Assembly: GCF_009742725.1 (NCBI RefSeq)
Contig: NZ_WPHG01000001.1
Span: forward strand, 1,276,001-1,340,000
DNA: 64,000 nt
Direction of reading: 5' to 3'
Source of the DNA: Nitratireductor arenosus
Lineage (GTDB): Bacteria > Pseudomonadota > Alphaproteobacteria > Rhizobiales > Rhizobiaceae
The translations under genes and the position numbers were made by a program. Each line of letters begins with the position of its first letter. Position 1 is the stretch's first letter. The notes beneath the pieces are model-generated. The model was not told where the DNA came from. It searched no databases and saw only the letters and a program-made list of their open reading frames with translations. Positions 41,382 to 51,906 of the stretch are shown here, piece by piece.

Positions 41382-44300
41382 GCCTCATCCCCGCCGTCGT
41401 CGCCGCCATCGCCGCCGGCCGACCATTCGAGCACCCGGGCGAGATGGTCGTAGTCGCCATCCGTGTCGCCCTCCCGGAACGGCAGCGCGCGCGACAGATA
41501 GCCGTTGGCCGGCTCCTGATAATGCGCGACCAGCCGTTCGAGCCGCTGCCAGGCCTCCGTGGCCAATTCCGGCGCGCCGCGCGTCTGGCGTTTATAGGTG
41601 AGGATCGATTCGGTCTCGACCGCGCCGTTCGGCCTCAGCCGCACATAGGCGAGATCGGCCGGCGCGCAGGGTCCGATTGCTGCGAACGCGCCGCGCTCCA
41701 GAAGCGCGGCTTCGAGCGCAAGCTGCGGCGAGACCAGCGTGTGGGCCTGGCCGCGCGAGGGACCGGAGCCGGTCTTGTAGTCGAGGATGTCGGCCCGTCC
41801 GTCGATAAGAACGTCGATCCGGTCGGCGCGGCCCGACAGATGCGCTCCGGTGACGCCGATAATCTGCGGCTCGGCTTTGAGCTCGGCATGGGCGGCCGCG
41901 ATGGCGCCTGCCCGCGCCCGTTCGAAGGCGATGAGGTTTTCCGCCATGGCGCTGAAGCGCGGCCACCAGACCGCCTCGACATCGGCCGGCAGGCCGGCCT
42001 CGGCGAAGCAGCGCCGCGCGACCGCGACGAGCCGTTCGGCCGCGTCGCTGGCGTGCGGGTCGGCGCCGGTCTCGGTGAAGCGGTGCAGGATGTCGTGAAA
42101 CAGCGTGCCGCGTTCGGCCGCGCCCGGATCGCGCAGCAAGGGTTGCAGCGGTTCCAGTCTCAGGATGCGCTTGGCATAGATCGCATAGGGGTCGCGCCGC
42201 AGCGTCTCGACCTCGGTGACCGAGAACCGTCGCGGCCGCGTGTCGAGCGGCGGCGTCGGCGCCGGACGCGGCACGAAGGCGATGTCGGGGCCGGTGTCGA
42301 GCGCGCGTGCCCAGCCGGTCAAGGCGGCGCCGCGTTCCCGCAGGCGCGCGGCCTCGTCGGGACCGATCACGGCCAGCAGCCGTTGCAGCCAGCGCGACGG
42401 CACCGAGGGCGCGTCGCCCTGGCGCGCGGCGCGGGTCAGCACCAGTTTCGGGGACCCGGCGGCCATGACGAAATCATGCGCGGCAAGCCCGATCCGGCGT
42501 TCGGGCGGCTCGAGCGAAAGCCCGGCCTTCATCATCCGCGACATGAAACGGTCGGCCTGGGCGCCGGCCGGCCACACCCCCTCGTTGAGGCCGGCGACCA
42601 CCATGAGATCGACCGATTGCAGCCGCGCCTCCAGCGCGCCCCAGATCGACACGCGGCTGTCGCCGGCCATGGACGGCTTGACCGTTTCCGGCGCGATCAG
42701 GGCCGCGAGGATCGCCGGCCATTCCGTGCCGTCAAAGGCGATTTCGGCGGTATTTTCGGTCAACCCGCGCAGGAAGCCGGCCAGCGCCTCGCCGGCGTCG
42801 CCGCCGTAAAGCGCGACGAGATCGCCGGTATCGTCGCGCGCCAGCCGTTCCAGAAGCTCGACGGTCAGCCGGGCGATCTCGGCCACACCGGTCTCTTCGG
42901 ACCGGCGTCGCGCGGCAAGCGGCGCGACGACCTCGGCGAGCTCTGCGAGCAGGCCGCGCGCGGCCTCGATGTCGCTGGCGCCGAGCCGGGCGAGCCAGTA
43001 TGGCTTGCGTGGGTCGGCGGCGAAATCGTCGAGGCGGCGGTCGAACAGCGCGGCGAGCGTGGCGATGTCGGGACGCCCGGTGCCGCCGCGCAGCGCCACC
43101 AGTTCGATCAGCTCGCCGAGCCGGCGCGCCGTGGCGCGGTCGCGGCCGAGCCGGAACAGTGGATGTTTGAACAATGCCAGCAGCGGCACCGGGTCGCCGG
43201 GAGAAAACACGGCGGCGACGAGGTCGGTCAGGAACTGGCCGGGCATGGCGCGCGCCAGAAGGGCGCCACCGGAATCGTCTGCCGTGATGTTGAAGCGCGA
43301 CAATTCCGAGACGACCCGGCGGGCGAGCGCCCGGTCGCCGGTGACGAGCGCGACATGGTTCGCGCCCTCAGCCAGACCCCGGCGCAGCGCGATCGCCGCG
43401 GCGAGCCCTTCCTCGCGTTCGTGCGCCGCTTCCACCAGCACCACCTCGTCGAGCGCGCCGGCCGCGAGCCCGGCCTCGACCGTCGCGCGGCCGTCAATCC
43501 AGGCATCGGTGGTTTCTGCCGGCCGCAGCGCTTCGTTGACGATCCGCGCCCGTGCGGCCAGCGCCGGCGGTGCTTGGCCGATCTCGGCCACGTCGTGCCG
43601 CCCCGCGCCGATGGTGGCGAGCAGCTTCTTCAACCCGTATTGCGGGTGGCCGAAGGCCGAGCCCGGCTGGCGCGGGTCGCCGATCGCGTTCCACGACCGC
43701 TCGTCGAGCGCCGGATCGAGGCCGGGCAGCACCACAGCGCCACGCGGCAGGCGGGCGACCGCCGACAACAAGCGCGCGGTGGCCGGAATGGAACCGGTCG
43801 AGCCGGCGGCGATCACCGGCCCGCGCGGCGGCGCGGCGGCAAGCCGCCGGGCTTCGGCGTCGATCAGGGCGTTGCGGTGCGCGGCCGGGTTGGCGCGGTC
43901 CCGCTCTTTAAGCGCCCGCGGCCAGGCCGTGGTGACGATTTCGAGAAATTCCAGCGTCACCTGCCACCAGGCGGCGAGATCGCCGCCGGCCAGCGAGGCG
44001 AGCGCGCTCCAGTCCGCGTCCTCGGTCTCGATTTCGTCCATCAAGGCGGCGAGGTCGCGCGCCAGCCAGATCGCGTCGGCCATCGAGGCCGGTACCGTGA
44101 TCTCCTCCTCGAACAGGGCGGCGACATGGGCCGGCAGCCGTCTTTTCCAGGCCTGCGCAAGCGGCGCGAGCGCCAGCAGGCGTTCCATCGGCGCGATCGG
44201 CGGGGCGAGGTCGAGCCCGGCCGCGCCCTGTTCGTCGAACAGGGCGGCGTCCTCGTCGAAATCGCCGAGCGGTCGGATGACCGGCAGGATCGCCGAGCCG

Positions 44301-44503
44301 GAGCCGAGTCGGTCGACGAAGGTGCTGCGCAGCGCGCGCGCTGCCCGGCGTGTCGGCACGTAGAGGGTCACGTCGGCGAGCGTCAGCGGATCGCCGCCGA
44401 AGACGAAATCCTCGACCAGCGTGCCGTTCAACAGGGCTTCGGCCAAGGTCGGCAGAAAGGCCGCGCCGGGGGGGATCGAATAGAGGCGCGGCGCGGTTCT
44501 CAC
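41378..44503 (-). CDS. addB: AddB, second subunit of the AddAB helicase-nuclease
   Basis: A 1041-residue alphaproteobacterial AddB. The N-terminus lacks a functional Walker A, as expected for this lineage. Markers are LTLADVTLYVPTRRAARALRSTF near residue 45, VSIWGALEARLQSVDLMVVAGLNEGVWPAGAQADRFMSR near 620 (split here), and the C-terminal nuclease domain with RGTLFHDILHRF near 805 and DRIDVLIDGRADILDYKTGSGPSRGQ near 905. It overlaps addA and the murU-like gene by four bases on each side. Confidence 0.95.
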   Translation of the reverse strand: MRTAPRLYSIPPGAAFLPTLAEALLNGTLVEDFVFGGDPLTLADVTLYVPTRRAARALRSTFVDRLGSGSAILPVIRPLGDFDEDAALFDEQGAAGLDLAPPIAPMERLLALAPLAQAWKRRLPAHVAALFEEEITVPASMADAIWLARDLAALMDEIETEDADWSALASLAGGDLAAWWQVTLEFLEIVTTAWPRALKERDRANPAAHRNALIDAEARRLAAAPPRGPVIAAGSTGSIPATARLLSAVARLPRGAVVLPGLDPALDERSWNAIGDPRQPGSAFGHPQYGLKKLLATIGAGRHDVAEIGQAPPALAARARIVNEALRPAETTDAWIDGRATVEAGLAAGALDEVVLVEAAHEREEGLAAAIALRRGLAEGANHVALVTGDRALARRVVSELSRFNITADDSGGALLARAMPGQFLTDLVAAVFSPGDPVPLLALFKHPLFRLGRDRATARRLGELIELVALRGGTGRPDIATLAALFDRRLDDFAADPRKPYWLARLGASDIEAARGLLAELAEVVAPLAARRRSEETGVAEIARLTVELLERLARDDTGDLVALYGGDAGEALAGFLRGLTENTAEIAFDGTEWPAILAALIAPETVKPSMAGDSRVSIWGALEARLQSVDLMVVAGLNEGVWPAGAQADRFMSRMMKAGLSLEPPERRIGLAAHDFVMAAGSPKLVLTRAARQGDAPSVPSRWLQRLLAVIGPDEAARLRERGAALTGWARALDTGPDIAFVPRPAPTPPLDTRPRRFSVTEVETLRRDPYAIYAKRILRLEPLQPLLRDPGAAERGTLFHDILHRFTETGADPHASDAAERLVAVARRCFAEAGLPADVEAVWWPRFSAMAENLIAFERARAGAIAAAHAELKAEPQIIGVTGAHLSGRADRIDVLIDGRADILDYKTGSGPSRGQAHTLVSPQLALEAALLERGAFAAIGPCAPADLAYVRLRPNGAVETESILTYKRQTRGAPELATEAWQRLERLVAHYQEPANGYLSRALPFREGDTDGDYDHLARVLEWSAGGDGGDDGGDEA

Positions 44504-45234
44504 CGCGCCTCGGCCTCCGCCATCGCCGCTTCCAGCGCGGCCTCGGCGAGCGCAATCGCCTCGGGTGTGCCGACCGTGATCCAGCGGCCGGCGAGGTGCT
44601 GTCCGAACAGTCGGCCCCGGGCGATCGCCTGGTCGAAATAGCGATTGAGCGAATGCGGCTCGGCTGTCGCGCCCGCGAAGATGCGTGGATGAAGGATCGC
44701 CGCCCCGGCATAGATGGCTCCGTCCGGCGCCCCGCGCGCCCGCTGCAGCCGCCCGGACTTGTCGACCGAGAAATCGGCGCCGCCGCTATGGCCAACCGCG
44801 AGCGCCGGGTCGGCGAGCATCAAAAGGATGTCCATGCGGTCCTCGTCCCAGGCGGCGGCCAGCCGGACGAGGTTGGATTGACCCTGGTCGATCCAGAACG
44901 TGTCGGAATTGACGACGAAAAACGGCTGGGCTCCCAGCAGCGGCAGCGCCTTGACGATGCCGCCGGCCGAATCGAGCAGCACGGCGCGTTCGTCCGATAT
45001 CAGCGTTTTCGGCCGTTGCCGCGCGGCGACATGGTCGATGATGCGGACGCCCAGATGGTGGACGTTGACCACGGCGGTCGTGGTGCCGGCCTCGGCCAGC
45101 GCGTCGAGCGCCCGGTCGAGCATCGCCTTGCCGCCGATTTTCACCAGCGGTTTCGGCAGGGTTTCGGTGATCGGGCGCAGGCGCAGGCCGAGCCCGGCCG
45201 AAAGCACCATCGCGGTGGCGGGGACCGTGCTCAT
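44500..45234 (-). CDS. murU: N-acetylmuramate-1-phosphate uridylyltransferase-like nucleotidyltransferase (MurU)
   Basis: A 244-residue sugar-phosphate nucleotidyltransferase. The signature AMVLSAGLGLRLRPITETLPKPLVKIGGKAML (split here) gives the nucleotide loop and the catalytic Lys. FFVVNSDTFWID has the metal-binding Asp and GRWITVGTPEAIALAE is the C-terminal Asp-like region. Together with AmgK, MurU forms the salvage route from MurNAc to UDP-MurNAc known in Pseudomonas; here the AmgK-like kinase domain is directly upstream and overlaps by four bases, which supports the call. Activity on MurNAc-1-P is inferred, not shown. Confidence 0.85.
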   Translation of the reverse strand: MSTVPATAMVLSAGLGLRLRPITETLPKPLVKIGGKAMLDRALDALAEAGTTTAVVNVHHLGVRIIDHVAARQRPKTLISDERAVLLDSAGGIVKALPLLGAQPFFVVNSDTFWIDQGQSNLVRLAAAWDEDRMDILLMLADPALAVGHSGGADFSVDKSGRLQRARGAPDGAIYAGAAILHPRIFAGATAEPHSLNRYFDQAIARGRLFGQHLAGRWITVGTPEAIALAEAALEAAMAEAEAR

Positions 45235-46724
45235 GGCGCGGCCTCGTCCAAAAGCGCGTTGTCGCGGTAGAAGGCGGCGACGGGCGCCAGGGCGGGGTGA
45301 CGCAGCGCGCGCTCGAGATAGGTCCGGATGCGCGGCAGGTGGCGCAGGTAGCCGGCCTTGCCTTCGCCGCGGTCGAGGCGCACGAAGATGCCGAGAATTT
45401 TTGAGTTGCGCTGCGCCGCCATGACCGCGAAATCCCGTTCCAGCCGCTGCGCGTCGAACGGCCCGGCCGATTGCCTGGCCGCACAATAGGCCGACACGAT
45501 CTGCCGCTCCAGCCCCTCGGGGATCGTCACGCGCGCATCCTGGGCCAGCGATGCGAGGTCGTAGGCCGTCGGGCCGATCAGCGCATCCTGGAAATCGAGC
45601 AGCCCGATCCGGTCGAAGCCCTGCCGTTCTGCCCGCCAGACGAAATTGGGCGAATGAAAGTCGCGCAGGACGATGCCGGTTTCGGCGTCCCGGATCGTGT
45701 CGAATACCGTGTTCCAGGCGGCTGCGAAACGCGCCTTCAGCGCCGCGTCGGCGGCCCGGCCGAGCACATGCGGCGCATACCAGTCGATAAAAAGCTCCGC
45801 CTCGATCATCAAAGCATCGCGATCGTAGGGCGGGACGCGGTAGGGCGCGCGGCCGGCGACCGGCAGGCTGTCCGGCCAGGCTTTGTCGTGCAGCGCGGCG
45901 AGCAGGCGCGCGGCCTCAAAATAGCGCTCCGCCACCGGTTCGCCGGCCTCCGACAGGAACCGGCCGGTTCCCAGATGCTCGAGCAGCAGGAAACCCTCGT
46001 CGAGATCGGCGGCCTCGATGCGCGGCGCGCAGAACCCGCGCGCGCGCAGGGCGTTCGCCATCGCCACGAACGGCGTGACCGACAAGGCCCGGTGCGCGAT
46101 CTGATTGTATGAGCGGCCGTCCCTGAGCGGCGGCCCGGCCGGTTGCTCGGGCGCGTTCATGAGGATGGTGCGCTCGCCGCCGGCCGTCACGGTCTCGTAG
46201 GTGCGGTAGGAGGCGTCGCCCTGCAAATGGTGCCGATGGGCGGCACCCCGGCCGGCCTTATCAAGGAAACGCCGTGCCGCCAGCGAACGGGCGAGCCGCG
46301 CCATCGCACCTGCTGCGCCGTCGATCGTCGCCAGCCGCCCGTCGCCATGATGGTCGAGCCGCACCGTCAACGCGGCCCCGTCGAGACGGTCGCCGGCGCG
46401 CTCGGGCCATTCGACCAGCACCACCCCGGTCTCGGCCAGCTCGTCGAAGCCGAGTTCGTCGAGTTCGTCCGGCGCGGCCAGCCGGTAGAGGTCGCAATGG
46501 TGCAGATCGAAGCGCAGCGCGTAGCTTTGCACCAGCGTGAAGGTTGGCGAGGGAACCTCGAGATCCGCCTCGGCGGCGACGGCGCGAATGATCGCGCGTG
46601 CCAGCGCCGTCTTGCCGGCGCCGAGGTCGCCTTGCAGCCGCACGACGTCTCCGGGCGTAAGTGCCATGGCGAGGTTTTCACCCAATCGAACCGTGGCCGC
46701 CTCGTCGGGCAGGACGATACGCAA
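45231..46724 (-). CDS. tsaE: TsaE / AmgK-like fusion protein (TTG start)
   Basis: A 497-residue fusion. Residues 1-150 are TsaE, the ATPase that supports t6A37 modification of tRNA with TsaB and TsaD: Walker A VRLQGDLGAGKTALARAI near residue 30, SPTFTLVQSYAL and HCDLYRLAAPDELDELGFDEL. Residues about 160-497 are an aminoglycoside-phosphotransferase-like kinase with VLRDFHSPNFVW (catalytic Asp and Asn) near 365 and IGLLDFQDALIGPTAYDLASL, matching AmgK, the MurNAc/GlcNAc anomeric kinase. The start is TTG, 6 bases after the divL stop. The fusion occurs in other Rhizobiales as far as I know; linking tRNA modification to cell-wall recycling in one chain is still notable. Confidence 0.9.
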   Translation of the reverse strand: MRIVLPDEAATVRLGENLAMALTPGDVVRLQGDLGAGKTALARAIIRAVAAEADLEVPSPTFTLVQSYALRFDLHHCDLYRLAAPDELDELGFDELAETGVVLVEWPERAGDRLDGAALTVRLDHHGDGRLATIDGAAGAMARLARSLAARRFLDKAGRGAAHRHHLQGDASYRTYETVTAGGERTILMNAPEQPAGPPLRDGRSYNQIAHRALSVTPFVAMANALRARGFCAPRIEAADLDEGFLLLEHLGTGRFLSEAGEPVAERYFEAARLLAALHDKAWPDSLPVAGRAPYRVPPYDRDALMIEAELFIDWYAPHVLGRAADAALKARFAAAWNTVFDTIRDAETGIVLRDFHSPNFVWRAERQGFDRIGLLDFQDALIGPTAYDLASLAQDARVTIPEGLERQIVSAYCAARQSAGPFDAQRLERDFAVMAAQRNSKILGIFVRLDRGEGKAGYLRHLPRIRTYLERALRHPALAPVAAFYRDNALLDEAAP

Positions 46725-46730
46725 CCGCCT

Positions 46731-49289
46731 TTACTCCGCTGCCGCCCGTACCCCTTTCGGCGCGACCGGAAAGCGGCAGGTGACGGTGGTGCCGCGCGCT
46801 TCGCCGGTGTCGATCTCGACCGAGCCGCCATGCAACTCGACAAAGCTCTTGACGATCGACAGGCCGAGGCCGGCGCCACGGCGGCGGCCGCCATTGGCAT
46901 GGGGCTCGAAGCGCTCGAAGGCGGCATCGAGGATTTCCGGCGGCATGCCGGGTCCGTCGTCATGGACGCGGAATTCGACCTGGTCGCCGGTCATCCGGCA
47001 CGTGAGCGCGATCGTGCTGCGCTCGGGGGCGTAATTGGCGGCGTTGGACAAAAGATTGAACAGGATCTGACGCAGCCTGTTCTCGTCGGCATGCAGGCTC
47101 GGCGGTGCCTCCTTGGTGTCGACCGCGATCGCGATCTGGTGTTCGCGCAGCTTTTCGCCGATCAGTTCGGCCGCCTCGCCGACGATGCGTGTGACCTGCA
47201 CCTCGCCGATCTCGAGCTGCATGATGCCGGCGTCGACCGTAGCCAGGTCGAGTATGTCGTTGACGATCGTCAACAGCACCGAGGAGGAGGAGGCGATATG
47301 GTCGACATAATCGCGCTGGCGCTCGTTGAGGGGACCCGTATCGGGCATCATCAGCAATTCGGTGAAGCCGATAATGTTGGTCAGCGGAGACCGCAATTCG
47401 TAGGAGACGTGCTGCACGAAGTCGTTCTTGAGCTGGTCGGCTTTCTGCAGCGCCTCGTTCTTGTCCTGCAGCGCGCGTTCGAAGTTCACGCCGTCGGTCA
47501 CGTCGACGAAGGTCGTCATGACCTGCCCGTTGGGCAGCGGGATCATCGCATAGGACAGGATCGTGCCGTCGACGAGTTCCGTTTTGCCGTGCGTTTCGAG
47601 CCGTTCGTCGTCGAAACCGGTCACGGCGGCGACGAAGTCGGTCCACGGACTTTGCGGGCAGTTTCGCTCGCACGCGTCGCGGATCTTGGCGATATGGGTG
47701 TTGGTGCCGATTTCGGCCCCGTCGAGGCGCCACAGCGCGATGAAGGCCGGATTGAACAGCCTGACGCGTCCGTCAGGCCCGAAAACGGCAACCCCTTCGG
47801 CGAGATTGTCGAGCGTTTCGCCCTGGACGCGCACGGCCGCATTGTACCGGCTCTCCAGGTCGAAGCGCTCGGTCATGTTCTCGAACACCCAGGTCACGCC
47901 GCCTTGCGGATGCGCGCTGGCGACGACGCGGATCGTGCGCCCGTCGGGGATGTGCCACCAATGTTCCTGCGGCTCCACGGCCCGGTAGGCCGATAGCAGG
48001 TTTTCCTTCCAGCGCCGCCATTCCGGTTGCTCGGCGAGTTTGCCGTCACTGCGCAGGCGGTCGAGAAACATGGTGTTGTCGGGCCGCGCCTCCAGGAAGG
48101 CACTGTCGAGTTCCCACAATTTCTGGAAGGCCTGGTTGAAGAAGCGCAGCTTCTGGTCGGCGTCGTAGATTGCGACCGCCGTCGAAAGCTGGTCGAGCGT
48201 TTCGGCGTGGCTTTTGACGGTGCGTTCATACTCGGCCCGCAGCGCCTCGATATCACTCTTGTCGACCGCCAGGCCGGCGGCCACGCCATTGGCGCAAACG
48301 CTGGTCACGGAATAAAGCCTGCGGTCCCCGTCGACGACGGCGGGAAGATTCCGGTGCAATGCCGGTTCGGTCAGGTGTTGCCGCGCTATGTTTTCCCGCG
48401 CCTGGGTCGCCAGCAGTTCCTTGCCCTGGGCAATCGCTGCGTCGGGCGTGTCGCAATCCACCGCCGCGGCATAGGCCGCGTTGACGGTGCGCAACCGGCC
48501 GGTCTCGCTACGCAGCCAGAATGGCATGTCGAGACTGGCGACCAGCGCCAGTACGGCCTCGTGGTCGACCGCCAGCGCGGCATGGTCGGCCTTGAGCGCG
48601 GCATGCTCCGTCTGCCGGCGGGTCAGCGACAGAAAACGCACGATCGCGTGCGAAGTCGATTTACGGCCCAGCACCTCCAGCAAGGTGCCCGACTGCGCCT
48701 CCACGACAAGATCGAAGGATGTTCCGGTTTCGCGCAGCGCGGCGATCGCATTATCGAGCATGGCGGCCGAGCGCGCCGTCAGCCAGCGTCCGAAGGCCAG
48801 GAAGGAACTGCGCTCGTCGGGAACGCCGGGAGCAGCCGACAGAGTGCCGACAAGGTCCGGCTTGTGTCGTTCGCCCGACCACACCACGGTTCTTTGGTCC
48901 TTGGTGGTCAGCATCGCTTCGGCGCGCTGCACCGCCGCGTTCAGCTCCGCGATCCGCTCCCGCAGCACGAGATTTTCGGCGGCGATGCGGCCACGCTCTC
49001 GAATGAGCCATATAGCCGACACCATCGCGGCGCCCATCACGCCGGCGAAGGTGGCGATCTGGATCACCTCGGACGCGCCGAATGCCGTGTCTCCGAAAGC
49101 GTCGAACCCGGCTTTGGGAATATCCTGGGCGCGCGCGAGGATCGTCGACGACAGATAGCAGGCCAGCCCGGCGCCCGCCGCAATGCGCAAGCGCACCCGC
49201 CGGCTGCCTGCGTAATCCGGTCGGTCTGCTGTCCTGGCTCGCTTGTCATGCCCGCTGATCCCCGAATCCTGCGGGCCTTGTCCTCGCAT
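46731..49289 (-). CDS. divL: DivL-like PAS sensor kinase with Tyr in place of the phosphoacceptor His
   Basis: An 852-residue membrane-anchored kinase-like protein. A hydrophobic stretch at about 25-45 and a second near 65-90 precede a coiled coil. Several PAS-like domains follow (GVPDERSSF to QARENI, FFNQAFQKLWELD, LFNPAFIALWRLD). The dimerisation box reads FVQHVSYELRSPLTNIIGF, so residue 630 is Tyr where ordinary kinases have His; this is the hallmark of DivL. The ATPase domain has NLLSNAANYAP, HDDGPGMPPE and GAGLGLSIVKSFVELHGG. DivL acts with CckA to control CtrA. The ATG at 49289 has GAGAGG upstream; an earlier start at 49370 is less likely. Confidence 0.9.
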   Translation of the reverse strand: MRGQGPQDSGISGHDKRARTADRPDYAGSRRVRLRIAAGAGLACYLSSTILARAQDIPKAGFDAFGDTAFGASEVIQIATFAGVMGAAMVSAIWLIRERGRIAAENLVLRERIAELNAAVQRAEAMLTTKDQRTVVWSGERHKPDLVGTLSAAPGVPDERSSFLAFGRWLTARSAAMLDNAIAALRETGTSFDLVVEAQSGTLLEVLGRKSTSHAIVRFLSLTRRQTEHAALKADHAALAVDHEAVLALVASLDMPFWLRSETGRLRTVNAAYAAAVDCDTPDAAIAQGKELLATQARENIARQHLTEPALHRNLPAVVDGDRRLYSVTSVCANGVAAGLAVDKSDIEALRAEYERTVKSHAETLDQLSTAVAIYDADQKLRFFNQAFQKLWELDSAFLEARPDNTMFLDRLRSDGKLAEQPEWRRWKENLLSAYRAVEPQEHWWHIPDGRTIRVVASAHPQGGVTWVFENMTERFDLESRYNAAVRVQGETLDNLAEGVAVFGPDGRVRLFNPAFIALWRLDGAEIGTNTHIAKIRDACERNCPQSPWTDFVAAVTGFDDERLETHGKTELVDGTILSYAMIPLPNGQVMTTFVDVTDGVNFERALQDKNEALQKADQLKNDFVQHVSYELRSPLTNIIGFTELLMMPDTGPLNERQRDYVDHIASSSSVLLTIVNDILDLATVDAGIMQLEIGEVQVTRIVGEAAELIGEKLREHQIAIAVDTKEAPPSLHADENRLRQILFNLLSNAANYAPERSTIALTCRMTGDQVEFRVHDDGPGMPPEILDAAFERFEPHANGGRRRGAGLGLSIVKSFVELHGGSVEIDTGEARGTTVTCRFPVAPKGVRAAAE

Positions 49290-49491
49290 TCCCTTTTCCT
49301 CTCCGCCGCGTGAACGCCATGGCCGCCCGGCCGCATCGTCGGCAATGCCCCGTCCCGGGCGCGCCATCATGGCGAATCACGTCACTGTACCGGCCAAGCG
49401 AATCGGCGTGAAGAAGGGCGTGCGACAAAAGTAATGCCGGGCGGTTTGTCAACCGCCCGGCATCAATATCTTGTGTTGTTGGTCCGCTAGA

Positions 49492-50892
<1,401 letters not shown>

Positions 50893-51134
50893 CGCATTAC
50901 TCCTGATGTCTTCGCTGCGCGGCAGCCGGCGGCGGTGATGAATAAGCCGGCCGGTCATTCGAACTCTCGTCGGACGGTGCGCGGGGCGGGCGCGGCCGTT
51001 ACCGACCGGCGCATGTGCCGCGGCACGCTGCGGATCCGGTTGGTTCAGACCGCACGACGAGCGCCTGCGGGCGCGGGTGCGCCCTGCCCGACGGGGCGCT
51101 GTCTAGCAGATCGGCGAAAGCCTCACAACAGGAT

Positions 51135-51150
51135 ATAAGGAAATCTTTAT
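51135..51150. promoter_or_regulatory. Imperfect palindrome upstream of ahcY, candidate methionine-cycle operator
   Basis: ATAAGGAAATCTTTAT is an AT-rich imperfect palindrome in the 325-base gene-free region between ahcY and the HPr gene, the only AT-rich patch there. It resembles ATAAAGAT-type palindromes I associate with ArsR-family control of SAM/SAH genes in alphaproteobacteria, but that recollection is weak. The rest of the 50893-51217 region is GC-rich and I see no gene and no SAH or SAM riboswitch fold. Confidence 0.35.
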
Positions 51151-51217
51151 CTGTGCATATGCGGTGTGCCCGTCCGGTCGTCCGCCAGGGATCGCGACGG
51201 GCATCACGGCGTTGCCC

Positions 51218-51508
51218 TCATATATCCTCGCCGAAGCGGTTGGCGATCAGCGTTTCCAGCGCCGCCATGGCCCGTGCCGCGTCAGCGCCGGTTGCGGTGA
51301 CGCGAATGCTGCAGCCGGGGCTCGCCGCCAGCATCATCAGTCCCATGATCGAGGTGCCGCCGACCGAAACGCCGTCCTTTTCCACCGTCACCTCCGCCTC
51401 GAAACTGCCGGCGAGCTGGACGAAGCGCGCCGAGGCGCGTGCGTGCAGACCGCGCTTGTTGACGATCTCGAGGTCGCGCACGATCATGTCTTCGCGCGTC
51501 GTCGTCAT
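51218..51508 (-). CDS. ptsH: HPr phosphocarrier protein (regulatory PTS)
   Basis: A 96-residue HPr. The phospho-accepting His is residue 22 in KRGLHARASARF. The HprK target Ser is about residue 53 in GGTSIMGLMMLAASPG. It forms an incomplete, sugar-independent PTS with EIIA-Man and HprK in rhizobia, serving regulation rather than sugar uptake. The start overlaps the EIIA stop by four bases. EI and PtsN are not in the window. Confidence 0.95.
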   Translation of the reverse strand: MTTTREDMIVRDLEIVNKRGLHARASARFVQLAGSFEAEVTVEKDGVSVGGTSIMGLMMLAASPGCSIRVTATGADAARAMAALETLIANRFGEDI

Positions 51509-51906
51509 TTGCCGTTCAGGACCCGGCTCGCCACGTTGATATATTTGCGCCCGGCGGCCTGGGCGCCTTCCAGCGCCGCGGCCATGTCGTTATTGGCGCG
51601 CACGCTGGTGAGCTTGATCAGCATGGGCAGGTTCATGCCCGCGATCACCTCGATGCGCCCGGGCTCCATCACCGAGATGGCGAGGTTGGACGGCGTGCCG
51701 CCGAACATGTCGGTGAGGATGACCACGCCGGCGCCGTCATCGACCCTCGCGACGGCCTCGACGATGTCCTGTCGACGCAGTTCGATATCGTCGTCGGCTT
51801 CGATGGGTACGGTCTCGAAAGCGTCCTGGGACCCGACGACATGTTCGACGGCATGCCGGAATTCTTCGGCAAGGCGACCGTGCGTGACCAGCACGACTCC
51901 GATCAT
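51505..51906 (-). CDS. PTS EIIA component, mannose family (ManX-type)
   Basis: A 133-residue EIIA-Man domain. The phosphorylated His is residue 9 in MIGVVLVTHGRLAEEF. ILTDMFGGTPSNLAISVM and GMNLPMLIKL are family markers. The start at 51906 is the family-typical N-terminus; upstream in-frame residues are spurious. No membrane EII components are nearby, which supports a regulatory role downstream of HPr. Confidence 0.95.
   Translation of the reverse strand: MIGVVLVTHGRLAEEFRHAVEHVVGSQDAFETVPIEADDDIELRRQDIVEAVARVDDGAGVVILTDMFGGTPSNLAISVMEPGRIEVIAGMNLPMLIKLTSVRANNDMAAALEGAQAAGRKYINVASRVLNGK

Noticed and set aside
38352-44641. Two very long plus-strand open frames (over 1000 codons each)
   Set aside because: They mirror addA and addB exactly and have no recognisable domains; the minus-strand genes carry full motif sets.
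50893-51217. SAH or SAM riboswitch upstream of ahcY
   Set aside because: I could not find the conserved core or pairing of any known class; the region is GC-rich without a clear expression platform.
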